This document shows positions 1 to 12,387 of a stretch of DNA of 64,000 nt, piece by piece. Under the pieces are notes generated by a model, which did not search any database, was not told the DNA's origin, and saw only the letters and a list, made by a program, of their open reading frames with translations. This DNA comes from Chlorocebus sabaeus (lineage: Eukaryota; Chordata; Mammalia; Primates; Cercopithecidae), in contig NC_132909.1 of assembly GCF_047675955.1 (NCBI RefSeq), forward strand, positions 42,149,931 through 42,213,930, written 5' to 3'. The position numbers and the translations under genes were made by a program. Numbering within the stretch: the stretch's first letter is position 1; each line of letters begins with the position of its first letter.

Positions 1-473
1 AATGGAACCAGTGTTTTGATTCACCACGTTTGAAACACTCTTTTTTTAGTCTATGATGTGACATTTCTGAGCTTATTAGGGCCTACAAGAAAAAATGGAA
101 TATCTAACAAAATAAACTAGAAAGAAGCTATGTGTGACAGTGCTTTGTGATGTACTGTTTCATGTCACAGATTGAAATCTGTTTTTTGATTCTACAGGTT
201 CCAAATACTCTTTTTGTAGAATCTACAAAGTAACATTTCTGAGCCCATTGAGGCCTATATGTAAAAATCGAATATCCAGTAATAAAAACTGGAAACAAGC
301 TATATGTGAAAATGCTTTGTGATGTGCTATTTCATATCACAGAATACAACCTCTGATGTTTTCATTCACCATGTTCCAAACAATGATTTGTAGCATTTAC
401 AAGGTGCCATTTCTGACCCCATTGAGACCTATAAAGAAAAATCGAATATCGCACTCTAAAAACTAGAAAAAAA

Positions 474-767
474 CCAGGTGTGATGGCTCTCTCCTGAAAT
501 CCTAGCATTTTGAGAGGCCAAGGTAGGTGGAACACTTGAGATCAGGAGTTCAAGGCCAGCCTAGCCAACATGGTGAAACCTCATCTCTACTAAACATATG
601 AAATTACCTGGACATGGTAGCACATGTTTAATCCCAGCTACTCAGAAAGATGATTCAGGAGAATCACTTGAATGCAGGTGGTGAAGGTTGCAGAGTGCTA
701 AGATTGAACCACTGTACTCCAGTCTGGGCAAAAAGAGCAAAAGTCTGTCTCAAAGAAATAAAAACAC
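474..767 (+). mobile_element. Old Alu (AluJ/S-like) inside alpha satellite
   Basis: A full dimeric Alu in plus orientation, heavily mutated (ggtgtgatggctctctcc at the head, tgtactccagtctgggc near the end), with a short A-rich tail. Divergence suggests an old insertion into the alphoid array. Confidence 0.85.
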
Positions 768-2838
768 AATGGTAAAAACAGGAAAAAGGTATTTGTGAAA
801 ATGCTTTGTGATGTGCTCTTTCATGTCACAAAATGAAACCTCCATTTTGATTCACCTGGTTCCAAGCAATCTTTTTACAGAATCTACGAAGTGACATTTC
901 TGAGTCCACTAAAGCCTATAAGAAAAAAAAAAAAAAAAATCTAGTGATAAGAACTAGAAACAAGCTCTCTGTAAAAATAATCTGTGACATGCTGAATGGA
1001 ACCAGTTTATTCCTCATATTCCAAACACTCTTTTTGCAGAATCTGCAAAGTGACAATTCTAAGCTCATTGAGGCTTATTAAAAGAAAAACAAAACAAATA
1101 TCCAGCAATGAACACTAAAAACAAGTTATCTTTAAATATGATTTGTGACACGCTGTTTCACATAACAGAATGGAACCTGTGCTTTGTTTCACCAGGTTCC
1201 AAACACTGTTTCTGTGTGATACACAAAATGCCACTGCTGTGCTGATTAAAGCCTATAAGGAAATATCAAATACCCAGCTCTAAAATCCAGGAAAGGGCTA
1301 CGTGTAAAAATGCTTTGTGATGAGCTATCTCATATCACAGAATAAAACCTGTGTTTTGATACACCAGGTTGCAAACAGTCTTTTTGTAGAATTGACAAAT
1401 TGATATTCCTGAGACCATTGAGGCCTATAAAAAATAGAATATTGGGCATTAAAAACTACAAACAAGCTATGTGCAAAAATATTTTTTGATGTGTGCTGTT
1501 TTATGTCACAGAATGGAACCTGGCTTTTGATTCACCATGTTCAAAACCCTCTTTTTGTAGAATCTGTAAAGTGACATTTCTGAGCCCAGCGAGGCCTTTA
1601 AAAAAAGGAACATCCAGTGATTAAAAACAGAAACAAGTTTTCTGTGAAAATGCTTTGTGATATGCTGTTTTATATTATAGAATGGAACCTGTGTTTTGAT
1701 TCATCTGGTTTGAAACACTTTTTCTATAGAATCTATGAGGTGACATTTCAGAGCTCAGTGGGGTTTATAAGGGAAAATAGAATATTTTGCTCTAAAAACT
1801 AGAAACAAGCTATGTGTAAAAATGCTTTGTGATGCGCTGTTTTATACAACAGAGTGCAACCTGTGTATTGATTCAACAGTTTCCAAATACATTTTTTGTA
1901 GGATCTATGAAGTGAAATTTTTGAGCACATTAAAACCTAAAAGAAAACTTGAATGTCCAGCAATAAAAACTAGAAAAAACTATATGTGAAAATGTTTTCT
2001 GATGTGTTATGTTGTATCACAGAATGAAACCTGTGTTTTGATTCATCAATTTTGAAACACTCTTTTTAGAAGCTATGAAGCGACATTTTGAGCCCATTGA
2101 AGCCTGTACAGATAAATTGAATATCCAATGATTAAAAAGTAGAAATAGTCTGTAAAAATGCTTTCAGATGTGCCAATTTATCTCATAGAATAGAACCAGT
2201 GTTTTAATTTGCCAGGTTCCAAGCACTCTTTGTGTAGAATATATAAAGTGACGTGTCTGAGCCCACTGAGGCCTATGAGGAAAAATCAAATATCGAGGCA
2301 TAAAAACTGGAAATATACTATCTGTTAAAGTACTTTGCATTATGCTGTTTCATATCACAGAATCGAACCTGTTTTTTGACTCACCAGGTTTGAAACTCTC
2401 TTGTTGTAGAATCTACGTGGTGACATTTGTAAGCCTACAAGAGGATGAGGAAAAATAAAATATCAAGTGAAAAAACTAGAAAAAAGCTATCTGGGAAAAT
2501 GCTTTGTGATATGCCATTTCACATCACAGAATAGAACTTTTTTTTTTTTTTAATCAGGTTCTAAACAATCTTTTCGTAGAATCTATGAAGGGAGCATTGT
2601 GAGCCAATTGAGCTGTATAAGAAAAAAATGGAATGTCCAGCAATAAAAATGAGAACCAAGCTATCTGTGAAAATGCTTTCTGATGTGCTGTTTCACATCA
2701 CAGAATAAAATCCGTGTTCTGATTGACATGTTCTAAACCTTTTTGGTGTACAATCTATGAATTAACATTTCTGAGTCCATTGAGCCCTATAAGTAAAAAC
2801 AGAATATCCAGCAATGAAAGCTAGACAGAAACTATGTG

Positions 2839-3148
2839 GGCCGGGCGCGGTGGCTCACGCCTGTAATCCCAGCACTTTGGGAGGCCGAGACGGGCGGATC
2901 ACGAGGTCAGGAGATCGAGACCATCCTGGCTAACACGGTGAAACCCCGTCTCTACTAAAAATGCAAAAAAATTAGCCGGGCGAGGTGGCGGGTGCCTGTA
3001 GTCCCGGCTACCCGGGAGGCTGAGGCAGGAGAATGGCGTGAACCCGGGAGGCGGAGCTTGCAGTGAGCCGAGATCGCGCCACTGCACTCCAGCCTGGGCG
3101 ACTGAGCCAGACTCCGTCTCAAAAAAAAAAAAAAAAAAAAAAAAGAAA
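2839..3148 (+). mobile_element. AluY, near consensus, with perfect target-site duplication
   Basis: The head ggccgggcgcggtggctcac, the AluY-type gcttgcagtgagccgagatc and the long A tail are essentially unmutated. The 16-bp flanks agacagaaactatgtg at 2,823-2,838 and 3,149-3,164 are identical, and the alphoid monomer resumes directly after the second copy. This is much younger than its host array. Confidence 0.95.
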
Positions 3149-4987
3149 AGACAGAAACTATGTGAAAAATGCTTTGTGATGTAATGTTGCATATCACAGA
3201 ATGGAGCCTGTGTTTTGATTCACCAAGTTTGAAACATTCTTTTTGTAGAATCTACAAAGCGATATTTCTGATCCCTTTGAGGTCTATAGAAAACATAGAA
3301 AATTCATCTTTAAAAACTAGAAAAAATCTATTTGTGACAATGCTTCGTGATGCATTTTTTACATCACAGAATAGTATCTGGGTTTGGTCACCAGGTTTGA
3401 AACACTTCTTGTAGAATCTACAAAGTGACACTTCTAAGCCCATTGAGGCCTGTAAGAAAAAATCAATTATCCAGCAATAAAACCAAGAAACAAGCAATCT
3501 GTGAAAATGCTTTGTGATGTGTTGTCTCTTATCACAGAATGGAACCTGTGTTTTGATTCACCATATTTAAAACACTCTTTTTGTAGAATCCACAAGTTAT
3601 ATTTCTAAGCCCACTGGGGGCTGTAAGAAAAAATCAAATACCCAGTGATAGAAACTAGAAAATGGTATGTGAGAAAATGCTTTGTGATGTGCTGTTTGAC
3701 ACCACAGAATAGAATCTGTGTTTTGATTTACCACTTCCCAAAACTTTTTGGAGAATCTATGAAGTGATATGCCCTAGTGTATTGAGTCATATAACTAAAT
3801 ATCAATGATCCAGCTCTAGAGATTGGAAACAAGCTTTCTGTGAAAATGCTTTTTAATGTGCTGATTCATATTACAAAATTAAATTTGTGTTTTGTTCACC
3901 AGATCCCAAATCATCTATTTATAGAATCAATGTAGTGGCAATTCTGACCTCATTAAGGCCTAGAAGGAAAAACCAAATATCCAGTGAAAAAACTAGAAAC
4001 AAAATATCTGTGAAAGTACTTTGTAATGTGCTGTTTTATATCATAGAATGAAACCTGTGAAACCTGTGTTGATTTAACAGATTCCAAACACTCTTTTTGT
4101 AGAATCTATAGAGTGACATATATGAACCCGTTGAGGCCTATAAAATATATCTATATTCAGTGATAAAAGGTATTAACAGGTTATCTGTAAAAATGCTTTG
4201 TGATGTGCTGTTTAGTATCAGAGAATGGAACCTGTGTTGTGATTCACCAGGTTCCAAACACTCTGTATAATCTGTGACATGACAATTTTGAGCCCATTAA
4301 AGCCTATACAGAAATATTGAATATCTAGCTCTGAAAACTAGAAACATGTTATCTGTGAAAATGCTTTCAGATGTGCTGTTTTATACCACATAATGGAACT
4401 TGTGTTTAGATTCACCAGGTTCCAAATACTATTTTTGTGGAATCTGTGAAGTGACATTTCAATGCACATTGAGGCCAATAATGAAAAAACAATTGAGTGA
4501 CAAAAGCTACAAACAAGTTATCTGTTCATATACTTTGTGATGTGATGTTTTATCTCCAAAGTGGAATATGTGTTTTGATATGCCAAGTTCCAAACACTCT
4601 TTATGTAGAATCTACAAAGTGACATTTCTCAGCCCATTGGTGAGAAAGGAAAAATTGAATATCCCACTCTAAAAAATAGAAACAAGCTATGTGTGAAAAT
4701 TCTTTGTGACTTGCTCTTTTATGTCACAAATTAAAATCTGTTTTTAATTCCACAGGTTCCAAATACTCTTTTTGACAGGAAAAATTGAATATCCAGCAAT
4801 AAAATCTAGAAGCCACCTATATATCAAAATGCTTTGTGATGTGATGTTTCAAATCACAGAATACAACTTATATTTTAATTCACAATGTTAAAAACAATCT
4901 TTTTGCAGTATCTACAAAGTGCCATTTCTGATCCCATTTAAGCCTATAAGGAGAAATTGAATATCCCACTCTAAAAACTGGAAAAAG

Positions 4988-5290
4988 TCTAGGTAAGGTG
5001 GCTTATACCTGTAATCCCAGCACTTGGGAGGTCAAGGCAGGAGGATCACCTAAGGTCAGGAATTCAAGAACAGACCTGGCAAACATGGTGAAAACCCATT
5101 CCTACTAAAAATACAAAATTAGCTGGGCATGGTGGCACATGCCTATAATCCCAGCTACTCAGGAATCTGAGGAAGCAGAATCATTTCATGCCGGAGGCAG
5201 AGGTTGGAGAGAGCCAACATCATGCCACTGTACTGCAGCATGGGCAGAGAGAGTGAAACTGTCTCCAAAAAGTATAATTAAAATTAAAAA
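4988..5290 (+). mobile_element. Old Alu inside alpha satellite
   Basis: A dimeric Alu with many substitutions (aggtaaggtggcttatacct at the head, tactgcagcatgggcagag near the end) and a degraded A-rich tail. Alphoid sequence flanks both sides. Confidence 0.85.
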
Positions 5291-5574
5291 GTCATGTGCT
5301 CTTTTGTATCACAAAATGGAAACTGTGTTTTGTTTCACCTGGTTCCAAACACTCCTTTCCTAGAATCTATGAAGTGACATTTCTGTATCTATTAAGTACT
5401 ATAAACAAAAAACTAATATCCCACAACAAAAAGTGCAAACAAGCTATCTGTGAAAATGCATTGTGACTTGCTGTTTCATTGCATTGAATGGAACCAGTTT
5501 TTTGAATCATGGGGTTCCAAACACTATTTGTGTAGAATCTACAAAGTGATAATTCTGAGCTCATTGAGTCCTAT

Positions 5575-5611
5575 AACACACACACGCGCGCACACACACA
5601 CGCACGCACAA
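5575..5611. repeat. (CA)n/(CG)n microsatellite in an alpha monomer
   Basis: An alternating run of acacac and gcgcgc replaces the gaggcctataagaaaaa part of one alphoid monomer. It is a local expansion within the satellite. Confidence 0.85.
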
Positions 5612-8600
5612 CCATCAATGAACACTAGAAGATATTATCTTTAAAGTTGGTTTGTGACATGCTGTTTCACATCACAGAACTGATTTTGTTTCTACAAGTT
5701 CCAAATATTCATTCTGGATAATATACAAAGTGACAAAGCTGTGCCTATTAAAGCCTATAATAAATATCAAGTATGCAACTCTAAAAACTAGAAAAGGGCT
5801 ATCTGTGAAAATGCATTGTGATGAACTCTTTTATACCACAGAATAAAACCTGTGTTTTGATAAATCAGGTTCCAAACACTCTTTTTGTAGAATCTATGAA
5901 GTAATTTTTCTGAGCCCATTGAGGCCTATGAAAAGAAAACAAGTATCCAGTGATAGAAACTAGAAACAAGCTATCTGTGAAAATGTGTTGTAATGTAACA
6001 ATATGTCTCACAGAATAGAAACTCTGTTTTGATTCACCAGATTGGAAACACTCTTTTTGTAGACTCTACAAAGTTACACTTCTGAGCCTATTGAGGCCAA
6101 TAAGAAAAAATCAAATATCTAGAGATAAAAATTTGAAAAAAGTTACATGAAAATGCTGTGTGATGTGTGTTTCATATCACAGAAACCTATGTTTGATTCA
6201 CCAGGTTTCAAACACTCATTTCATTGAACATACAGAATGACATTTCTGAGCCCACTGAAGCCTATAAGGAAAAAATAGAATAATCTGCTTTAAAAAGTAG
6301 AAAGAAGCTATTTGTGCAAATGCATTATTATGTGCTGTTTAATGTCACATAATTGAACCTGTGTTTTGATTTAACAGGTAAAAACACTCTTTTTGTAGAA
6401 TCTACAAATTGAAATTTCTGAGCCCATTGAAACCTACATAGAAAAATTGAATATCCAGTGATTAAAAACTAGAAAAAACTATTGGTGAAAATGCTTTGTG
6501 ATGTGTGGTTTTATGACACAAAATGAAACTTGTGTTTTGATTCAGCAGGTTCTAAACACTCTTTTTGTAGAATCTATGAAGTTACATTTCTGATCCCATT
6601 GCATCCTATAAAGAAAAATTGAATATCCAGCAATAAAAACTAGAAAGAATATATCTGTTAAAATGCTTTAAGATGTGCTTTTGTTTATGACAGACGAAAC
6701 CTATCCTTTGATTCTCCATGTTACACTCTTCTTGTAAAGTCTATGAAGTGACATTTCTGAGTACATTGAGGCCTACTAGTAAGAAAAAATGAATATTAAG
6801 ATTTAATAACTAGAGCTATTCTATCAGTGTAAACGCTTTTTGTTGTGCTCTTTGTTATCACATAATAGAACCTATATTTTCATTCAACAAGTTTTCACAA
6901 TCCTTTTGTAGTATCTACAACATGACATTTCTGAGTCAATTGTGGTCTATAAGAAAAACATTAATATCTAGCAATGAAAAGCAGAAACAAGCTACATGTG
7001 AAAATGCTTTGTGATGTGCTGTTTTGTATCTCACAATGAAAGTTCTGTTTTGGTTCGCCTGATTTCTAACCCTTTTTTGTAGAATATAACAAGTAACATT
7101 TCTGAGCCCATTAATCCCTATAAAAAGAAAAAAAATGAATATCCAGCAATTAAAATGAGAAACAAGCTATCTGTGAAAATGCTTTGTGATGTGCTGTTTC
7201 ATATCATAGAATGGAATCATTTTTTTGATTCACTCAGTTGTAAACATGCTTTATGAAGGATCTATGAAGTCACAAATCTGAGCTCATTGAGGCTGATAAA
7301 CTAGGTACGAAACATACTTTCTATATAATATATGAAGTGAAAAACATGTGAAGATTAAAGCCTATAAGAAAATATCAAATATCCAGCTTTAAAAGCTAGA
7401 AGAAGGCTATCTGTGAGAATGCTTTGTGATGATCTGTTTCATATTACAGAACGAAACCTGTGTTTTGATACACCAGGTTTCAAACATTTTTTATGTAGAG
7501 TCTACAAATGACATTTCTGAGCCCATTGAGGCCTATAAAGAGAAATGAAATTACCAGTAATAAAACCTAGAAAGAAGCTATGTGCAAAAATGCTTTGTAC
7601 ATATATCAAAGAATGAAACCTATTTTTTGATTCACCAGGTTTTAAACACTATTTTTGTAGAGTCTACAATGTGACATTTCTGAGCCCATTGAGGCCTACA
7701 AGAAAAAAATCAAATATTCAGCTCTAAAAACTGGAAGAAGGTATTCATGAAAATGCTTTGTGATTTGCTGTTTCACATCATCTAATGGAAGCTATGTTGT
7801 GATTCGCCAGGTTCAAAAACTTCTATGAAGTGACATTTCTCTGCCAATAGAGGCCTATAAGTAAAAATTGCATATACATATGTAAAAACTAAAAAGCGTG
7901 TATGAATGAAAATGCTTTGTGATGTTATGTTTTATATCACAGAATGGAAACCCGTATCTTAACTCACCAGATCCAAAACTCTCCTTTTGTAGAATCTATA
8001 AAGTGACACTTCTATTGCCATTGAGGACTATACAGAAAAGTTGACTATTTCTAAAATCCATATAGAAGTTATGTGTGACAATGCTTTTTGATGTGCTGTT
8101 TCATATCAAGAAATACAACTGGTGTTTTCATTCACCAGGGTCCAAACACTATTTTGGAAAATATATGAAGTGACATTTCTGAGCCCATTGAAGCCTATAA
8201 GAAAAACTAGAATATACAACAATAAAACCTGGCAACATGCTACCTGTGAGAACACTTTGTAATGTGCTGTATTATATCACAGAATGAAACCTATGTTTTG
8301 AGATAATAGAATATAAACCCTCTTTTTGTAAAATATGTGAAGTAACATTTCAGAGCCATTTGAGGACAATAATAAAAAAATTAAAAATGCATCTATAAAA
8401 ACTAGAAACAAGGTATCTGTGAAAATTATCTGTGATGTGCTGTCTCATATCACAGAATGGAACTTTGTTTGATTCACCAGGTTCTGAAAATGCTTAAGAT
8501 GTGATGTTCATATTATAGAATGAAATCATGATTTTATTCACCAGGTTCGAAACACTCTGTACAATGTACAAAGTGATATTATTGAACCCATTGAAACCTA

Positions 8601-9265
8601 TAAAATAAAATCAAATATCCAGTGATAAAAACTAGAAGCGAGATATCTGTAAACATGTTTTGTGATATGCGGTTTTGCTTCTCAGACCAAAATCTGTGTT
8701 TTGATTCACCAGGTTCGAAACACTCTATAGAATCTATGAAGTGACATTTCTGAACCAATTGAGGCCAACAAGAAAAAATTCAAATATCCAGCAATAAAAC
8801 TAGAAACAAGCTATGTGTGAAAATGCTTTCTGTTGTGCTGTTTAAAATTACAGAACACAACCTGTGTTTTGAATCACCAGGTTGCAAACACTCTTTCCTA
8901 TAAGAAAAAAATCAAATATCCTGCAATAAAAACTAAAAACAAGCTATCTGTGAAAATGCTTTCAATAAATTGATTTTTTCTCACAGAATGGAACCTTTAT
9001 TATGATTCATCAGGTTGGAAACACTCTTTTTGTAGAATCTCTGAAGTGATATTTCTGAGCCCACTGAAGCCCTATATGGAAAAATGGAATATTCAGCAAT
9101 AAAAACTAAAAGCAAGCTATGTGTGAAAATGCCTTGTGATGTCTCGTTTCATCTCTGAGAATTGAACATGTGTTTCGATTCACCAGGTTGGAAATACCTT
9201 TTTTGTAGAATCTACAAAGTGAGATTTCTGAGCCCTTTGAAGCCTATAAGAAAAAATAGAATATT

Positions 9266-9554
9266 CTCATAAACATGTGCCCTAAAATAGGGTGAGAACT
9301 TCGATTAGGGTCAAATTCTGAGGAGTGTGTCTGGGGATTAGGGGTTGGGGGGGTCTGTCAAGGGCCATATGCAAATACAAAGCATCTCAACTAGTAGTTG
9401 CATTGGTTTTGTTTTACAGACAGAAATCCAAAACATTCAATTTACCTGTTATTGAAATGGCACATCAAAGCCACGTAGCTTTCAGAATACAAGGGCTTTT
9501 AAGCTATTTCCTTTTCATATTATCTAATAAGATTCCATATGTTAAAACTAAACA
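9266..9554. other. Unique sequence next to the alphoid edge
   Basis: Immediately after the last alphoid monomer the text becomes non-satellite. I recognise no repeat family and no gene; the 78-codon frame at 9,325 has no support. Confidence 0.5.
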
Positions 9555-9961
9555 CAGTTGACCTTTGAACAATGTGTGGATTAGGGACACCTACTCCCAT
9601 GCAGTTGAAAATTCGGGTGTAATCTTTGACTCTCCCAAAACTTAACTACTGTTGACCTGAAGCCTGAAACCAGAAACAGTTGATAAACACATATGATGTA
9701 TGTTATATGTATTATATACCATATTCTTATAATAAAGTAAGCTAGAGAAAATGAAATGTTATTAAGAAAATCATAAGGAAGAGAAAAGATATTTACTGTT
9801 CATCAAGTGTAACTGGATCATCATAAGGGCAGGCCTTCATTGTCATCTTCACCTTGAGTAGGCTGAGGAGGAGGAAGAAGAGGAGGGGTTGGCCTTGCTG
9901 TCTCAGGGTGGCAGAGGCAGAAGAAAATCTGCCTAGAAGTGGACATGTTCAAGGGTCGTCT
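9555..9961 (+). mobile_element. MER2/Tigger-type DNA transposon fossil
   Basis: It starts with cagttgacctttgaacaa and ends with ttcaagggtcgtc, degenerate inverted ends of the pogo/Tigger type. Inside are the familiar MER2-like stretches around ataaagtaagctagagaaaa and a gaggaggaggaag block. No transposase frame remains, as expected of a non-autonomous element. Confidence 0.8.
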
Positions 9962-10352
9962 ATATACATTTCAGTGTTTTACATACTAAAATGACATGCT
10001 TCTGTGGAAAGTGTTTTATATTAACTACTCTATAATTAATATAGAGTTACATAATTAGCTACATAGTTATATAATTATAACCAATTTTTAAATTAACTAA
10101 TATTATATATCATTAAGGGAGAGCAAAAGAGAAACTAAAAGAATGGAGGTCAAAGGCAAGCAAAAGGAAGAGAGATTTGTGAGGTGAGAGGGGAGAAGCA
10201 TGAAAGAGAGTAATCTGCCTGCACCTGCTCCAGTTCTGTTCTCAGCAGGTAGTTATGGCTTTGCAGCTTTTGGCTGCTCTTTCAAACTTCCATGAGAGAA
10301 TGTTCAAAACAGTGCCCTGATGGGGAACTCTTCTCCTAACTGAGGGTGATAC
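9962..10352. other. AT-rich unique sequence
   Basis: Includes a strongly AT-rich part (about 10,020-10,110) followed by ordinary non-coding sequence. No family recognised. Confidence 0.45.
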
Positions 10353-10535
10353 CTATAGCGGTGGTTCTCAGCCCTGGTTGCACATTACAATCACCTGGGG
10401 AGCGCTGAAACCAAACCCATGCCCTGGCTCTTTCCTAAACAAGTGCATTACACTGGGACCTGGGCACAAGTACTTTTGAAAAGCCTCTCCAGGGGATTCT
10501 AATATGCGGGCCTGGGCTGGGAACCAGTGGGCTAG
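10353..10535 (+). mobile_element. MER5A-like hAT DNA transposon fossil
   Basis: It opens with gcggtggttctcagccctgg and closes with gggctgggaaccagtggg, the imperfect terminal inverted repeats of MER5A. Internally it has tcacctggggag. Non-autonomous and non-coding. Confidence 0.8.
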
Positions 10536-10540
10536 AGAGA

Positions 10541-10886
10541 GCAGTGCTTATCAAACTTTTACACACATAAGGATCACCTGGAGATCTTGTTAAACTGTAG
10601 ATTCTGGGCCGGGTGCGATGGCTCATGCCTGTAATCCCAGCACTTTGGGAGGCCAAGGCAGGTGGATCACAAGGTCAGGAGATTGAGACCATTCTGGCTA
10701 ACACGGTGAAAACCCATCTCTACTAAAATACAATAAATTAGCCAGGCACGGTGGCAGGCACCTGTAGTCCCAGCTATTCAGGAGGCTGAAGAAGGAGAAT
10801 GATGTGAACCTGGGAGGTGGAGCTTGCAGTGAGCTGAGATAGTGCCTCTGCACTCCAGGCTGGGCAACAGAGCAAGACTCCAGCTC

Positions 10887-10925
<39 letters not shown>

Positions 10926-11030
10926 CTGTAGATTCTGAGTCAATAGGTCTGAGGTGGGGACCTGAGAGTCTGCTTTTATAATAAGCACCCAGAAATGCTG
11001 ATGTTGCTGGCCCCTGAAACACGTTTCAAA
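10541..11030 (+). mobile_element. Second MER5-like element, split by an Alu
   Basis: The left part is 10,541-10,606 (gtgcttatcaaactttt, ggatcacctggagatcttg). The right part is 10,938-11,030 (gtctgaggtggggacctgag, ending near gtttcaaaagct). The duplicated 14-mer aactgtagattctg on both sides of the Alu shows that one MER5 copy was interrupted. Confidence 0.7.
10607..10923 (+). mobile_element. AluY-like element whose tail has become a CA microsatellite
   Basis: Begins ggccgggtgcgatggctcat and ends in about 35 bp of (CA)n instead of poly(A) (10,889-10,923). Target-site duplication aactgtagattctg at 10,593-10,606 and 10,924-10,937. Confidence 0.92.
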
Positions 11031-11112
11031 AGCTAAGGAGCTAGAGGAAATCCAAGGTGTTTTTTTTTTGTTTTTTTTTTTGGTGGCATGGTATGGAGTA
11101 TTTCATCATTTA

Positions 11113-11310
11113 CTTTGGTTAATTCTTAAAGTGGGGCCCCCAAACCAGCAGCATTAGTATCACCTGAGAACTTGTTAGAAATGCACATCCTCAGGCCCTA
11201 CCCCAGATTCACTAAATCAGAAACTCTGGGGGCAGGGCCCAGCAGTTTGTGGTTTAACAAGCCCTGCAGGTGATGTTGATGGACATTTAAGTTTGAGAGC
11301 ACTGATCTAC
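11113..11310 (+). mobile_element. MER5A-like DNA transposon fossil
   Basis: Contains tcacctgagaacttgttaga, ctaaatcagaaactctgggg and ggtttaacaagccc, typical of MER5A, and ends in a degenerate inverted terminus (gtttgagagcactg). Confidence 0.8.
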
Positions 11311-12072
11311 TTTTTTTTCCCTAAGCATGCTATGCCTCTCTATATATGTATTCCTTCTAGCTGGCATCCCTTCTTCTTACTGCCTACTCCTCCATGCAAA
11401 GCTCTCATCAAACTGAGATTTCCATTCTGCAAAACTCACCTTTTCTCTGACGCCTTCTATCCAGTAGTATGCTGGTGTTTCATAATTGGCCTTCCTAGAG
11501 GCTGATGCATAGCATTTTCTGATTTCTGTGGTGTAAATACTCCCACCATGGCCACCTTGAAGCTATGAATGTGAAGATGCTGAAAGCAGAGTTGGGAAGA
11601 GATGCACACCCACTACAGAGACGGGCTCTGGCTAGCTGGTTCCAGCACACAACTATTCCACTAGAGTTATCCCACTGTCTTACATATTTGGCTGTGGGTC
11701 TGCCTCCTGGCTAGATGGTACATTCCTTAAGCTTAGTTCCGTGTCATTTCTCTCAGCCCTCCACCATCTCTAGAATGGGGCCAATACAAAGGTCTTTCAT
11801 ATCTTTTTATTGAATCGAACCCAATCTCCATTATGACATCACGAACTCACACCCACACACACAACTGAACTTTTCAAAATGAAAATTATTCAATCATGAG
11901 ATGACTGTTTTAGCTTGAAAAAATTAAAATGTTGATTGAGCATTATAAAATTTATCATCTACATTTTATTTCCAGGATTTGGGCACATGTTAAAGTTTAA
12001 TTCTGATGGTGTCCATTGGAGACCTTAAAAATGAGAAGCACTGATTTTTTTCACTTTAAATGTATGCATGGA
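11311..12072. other. Unique non-coding sequence
   Basis: No repeat family or gene recognised. The 70-codon frame at 11,293 has no matching features. Confidence 0.45.
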
Positions 12073-12376
12073 GGCCGGGCACAGTGGCTCATTGCTGTAA
12101 TCCTAGCACTTTGGGAGGCTAAGGCGGGCAGATTGCCTGAGCTCAGGAGTTCGAGACCAGCCTGACCAACATGGGGAAACCCCATCTCTACTAAAAATAC
12201 AAAAATTAGCTGGGCGTGGTGGTACATGCCTGTAATCCCAGCTACTCAGGAGGCTGAGGTAGAAGAATCATTTGAATCCGGGAGGTGAAGGTTGCAGTGA
12301 GCCGAGATTGCAAGATCGTGCCACTGTACTCCAGCCTAGGCAAAGGAGGGAGACTCTGTCTCAAAAAAAAAAAAAA
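12073..12376 (+). mobile_element. AluS-like element with target-site duplication
   Basis: Head ggccgggcacagtggctcat, poly(A) tail of about 14 bp. The 11-mer gtatgcatgga flanks it at 12,062-12,072 and 12,377-12,387. Confidence 0.93.
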
Positions 12377-12387
12377 GTATGCATGGA

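Larger units (their letters stand above)
1..9265 (+). repeat. Monomeric alpha satellite (pericentromeric alphoid DNA), interrupted by three Alus
   Basis: The sequence repeats about every 170 bp. Recurring landmarks are cacagaatggaacc, caccaggttccaaacactc, tttttgtagaatct, gaggcctataag and aaaactagaaacaagct. These match the alphoid consensus landmarks (gaaacactctttttgtag, gaggcctatgg, aaaactagacagaag) in the same order and on the same strand. Example: equivalent sites lie at about 3,535 and 3,705, 170 bp apart. After subtracting the Alus there are roughly 48-50 monomers, some truncated (around 7,290-7,330 and 8,470-8,500). Neighbouring monomers differ at many positions and I see no repeating block, so this is monomeric rather than higher-order alphoid. 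I found no CENP-B box (ttcgnnnnanncggg). It is therefore probably flank, not the active centromere core. The last recognisable monomer text ends near 9,265. Confidence 0.93.

Noticed and set aside
2899..3197. Short frames inside Alus throughout the window (for example on the minus strand of the AluY)
   Set aside because: These are the well-known spurious Alu-derived frames with phrases such as SRLECSGAISAHCNLRLPGS.
1..9265. Higher-order alpha satellite or active centromere core
   Set aside because: Neighbouring monomers are all diverged, no repeating multimer was seen and no CENP-B box was found.
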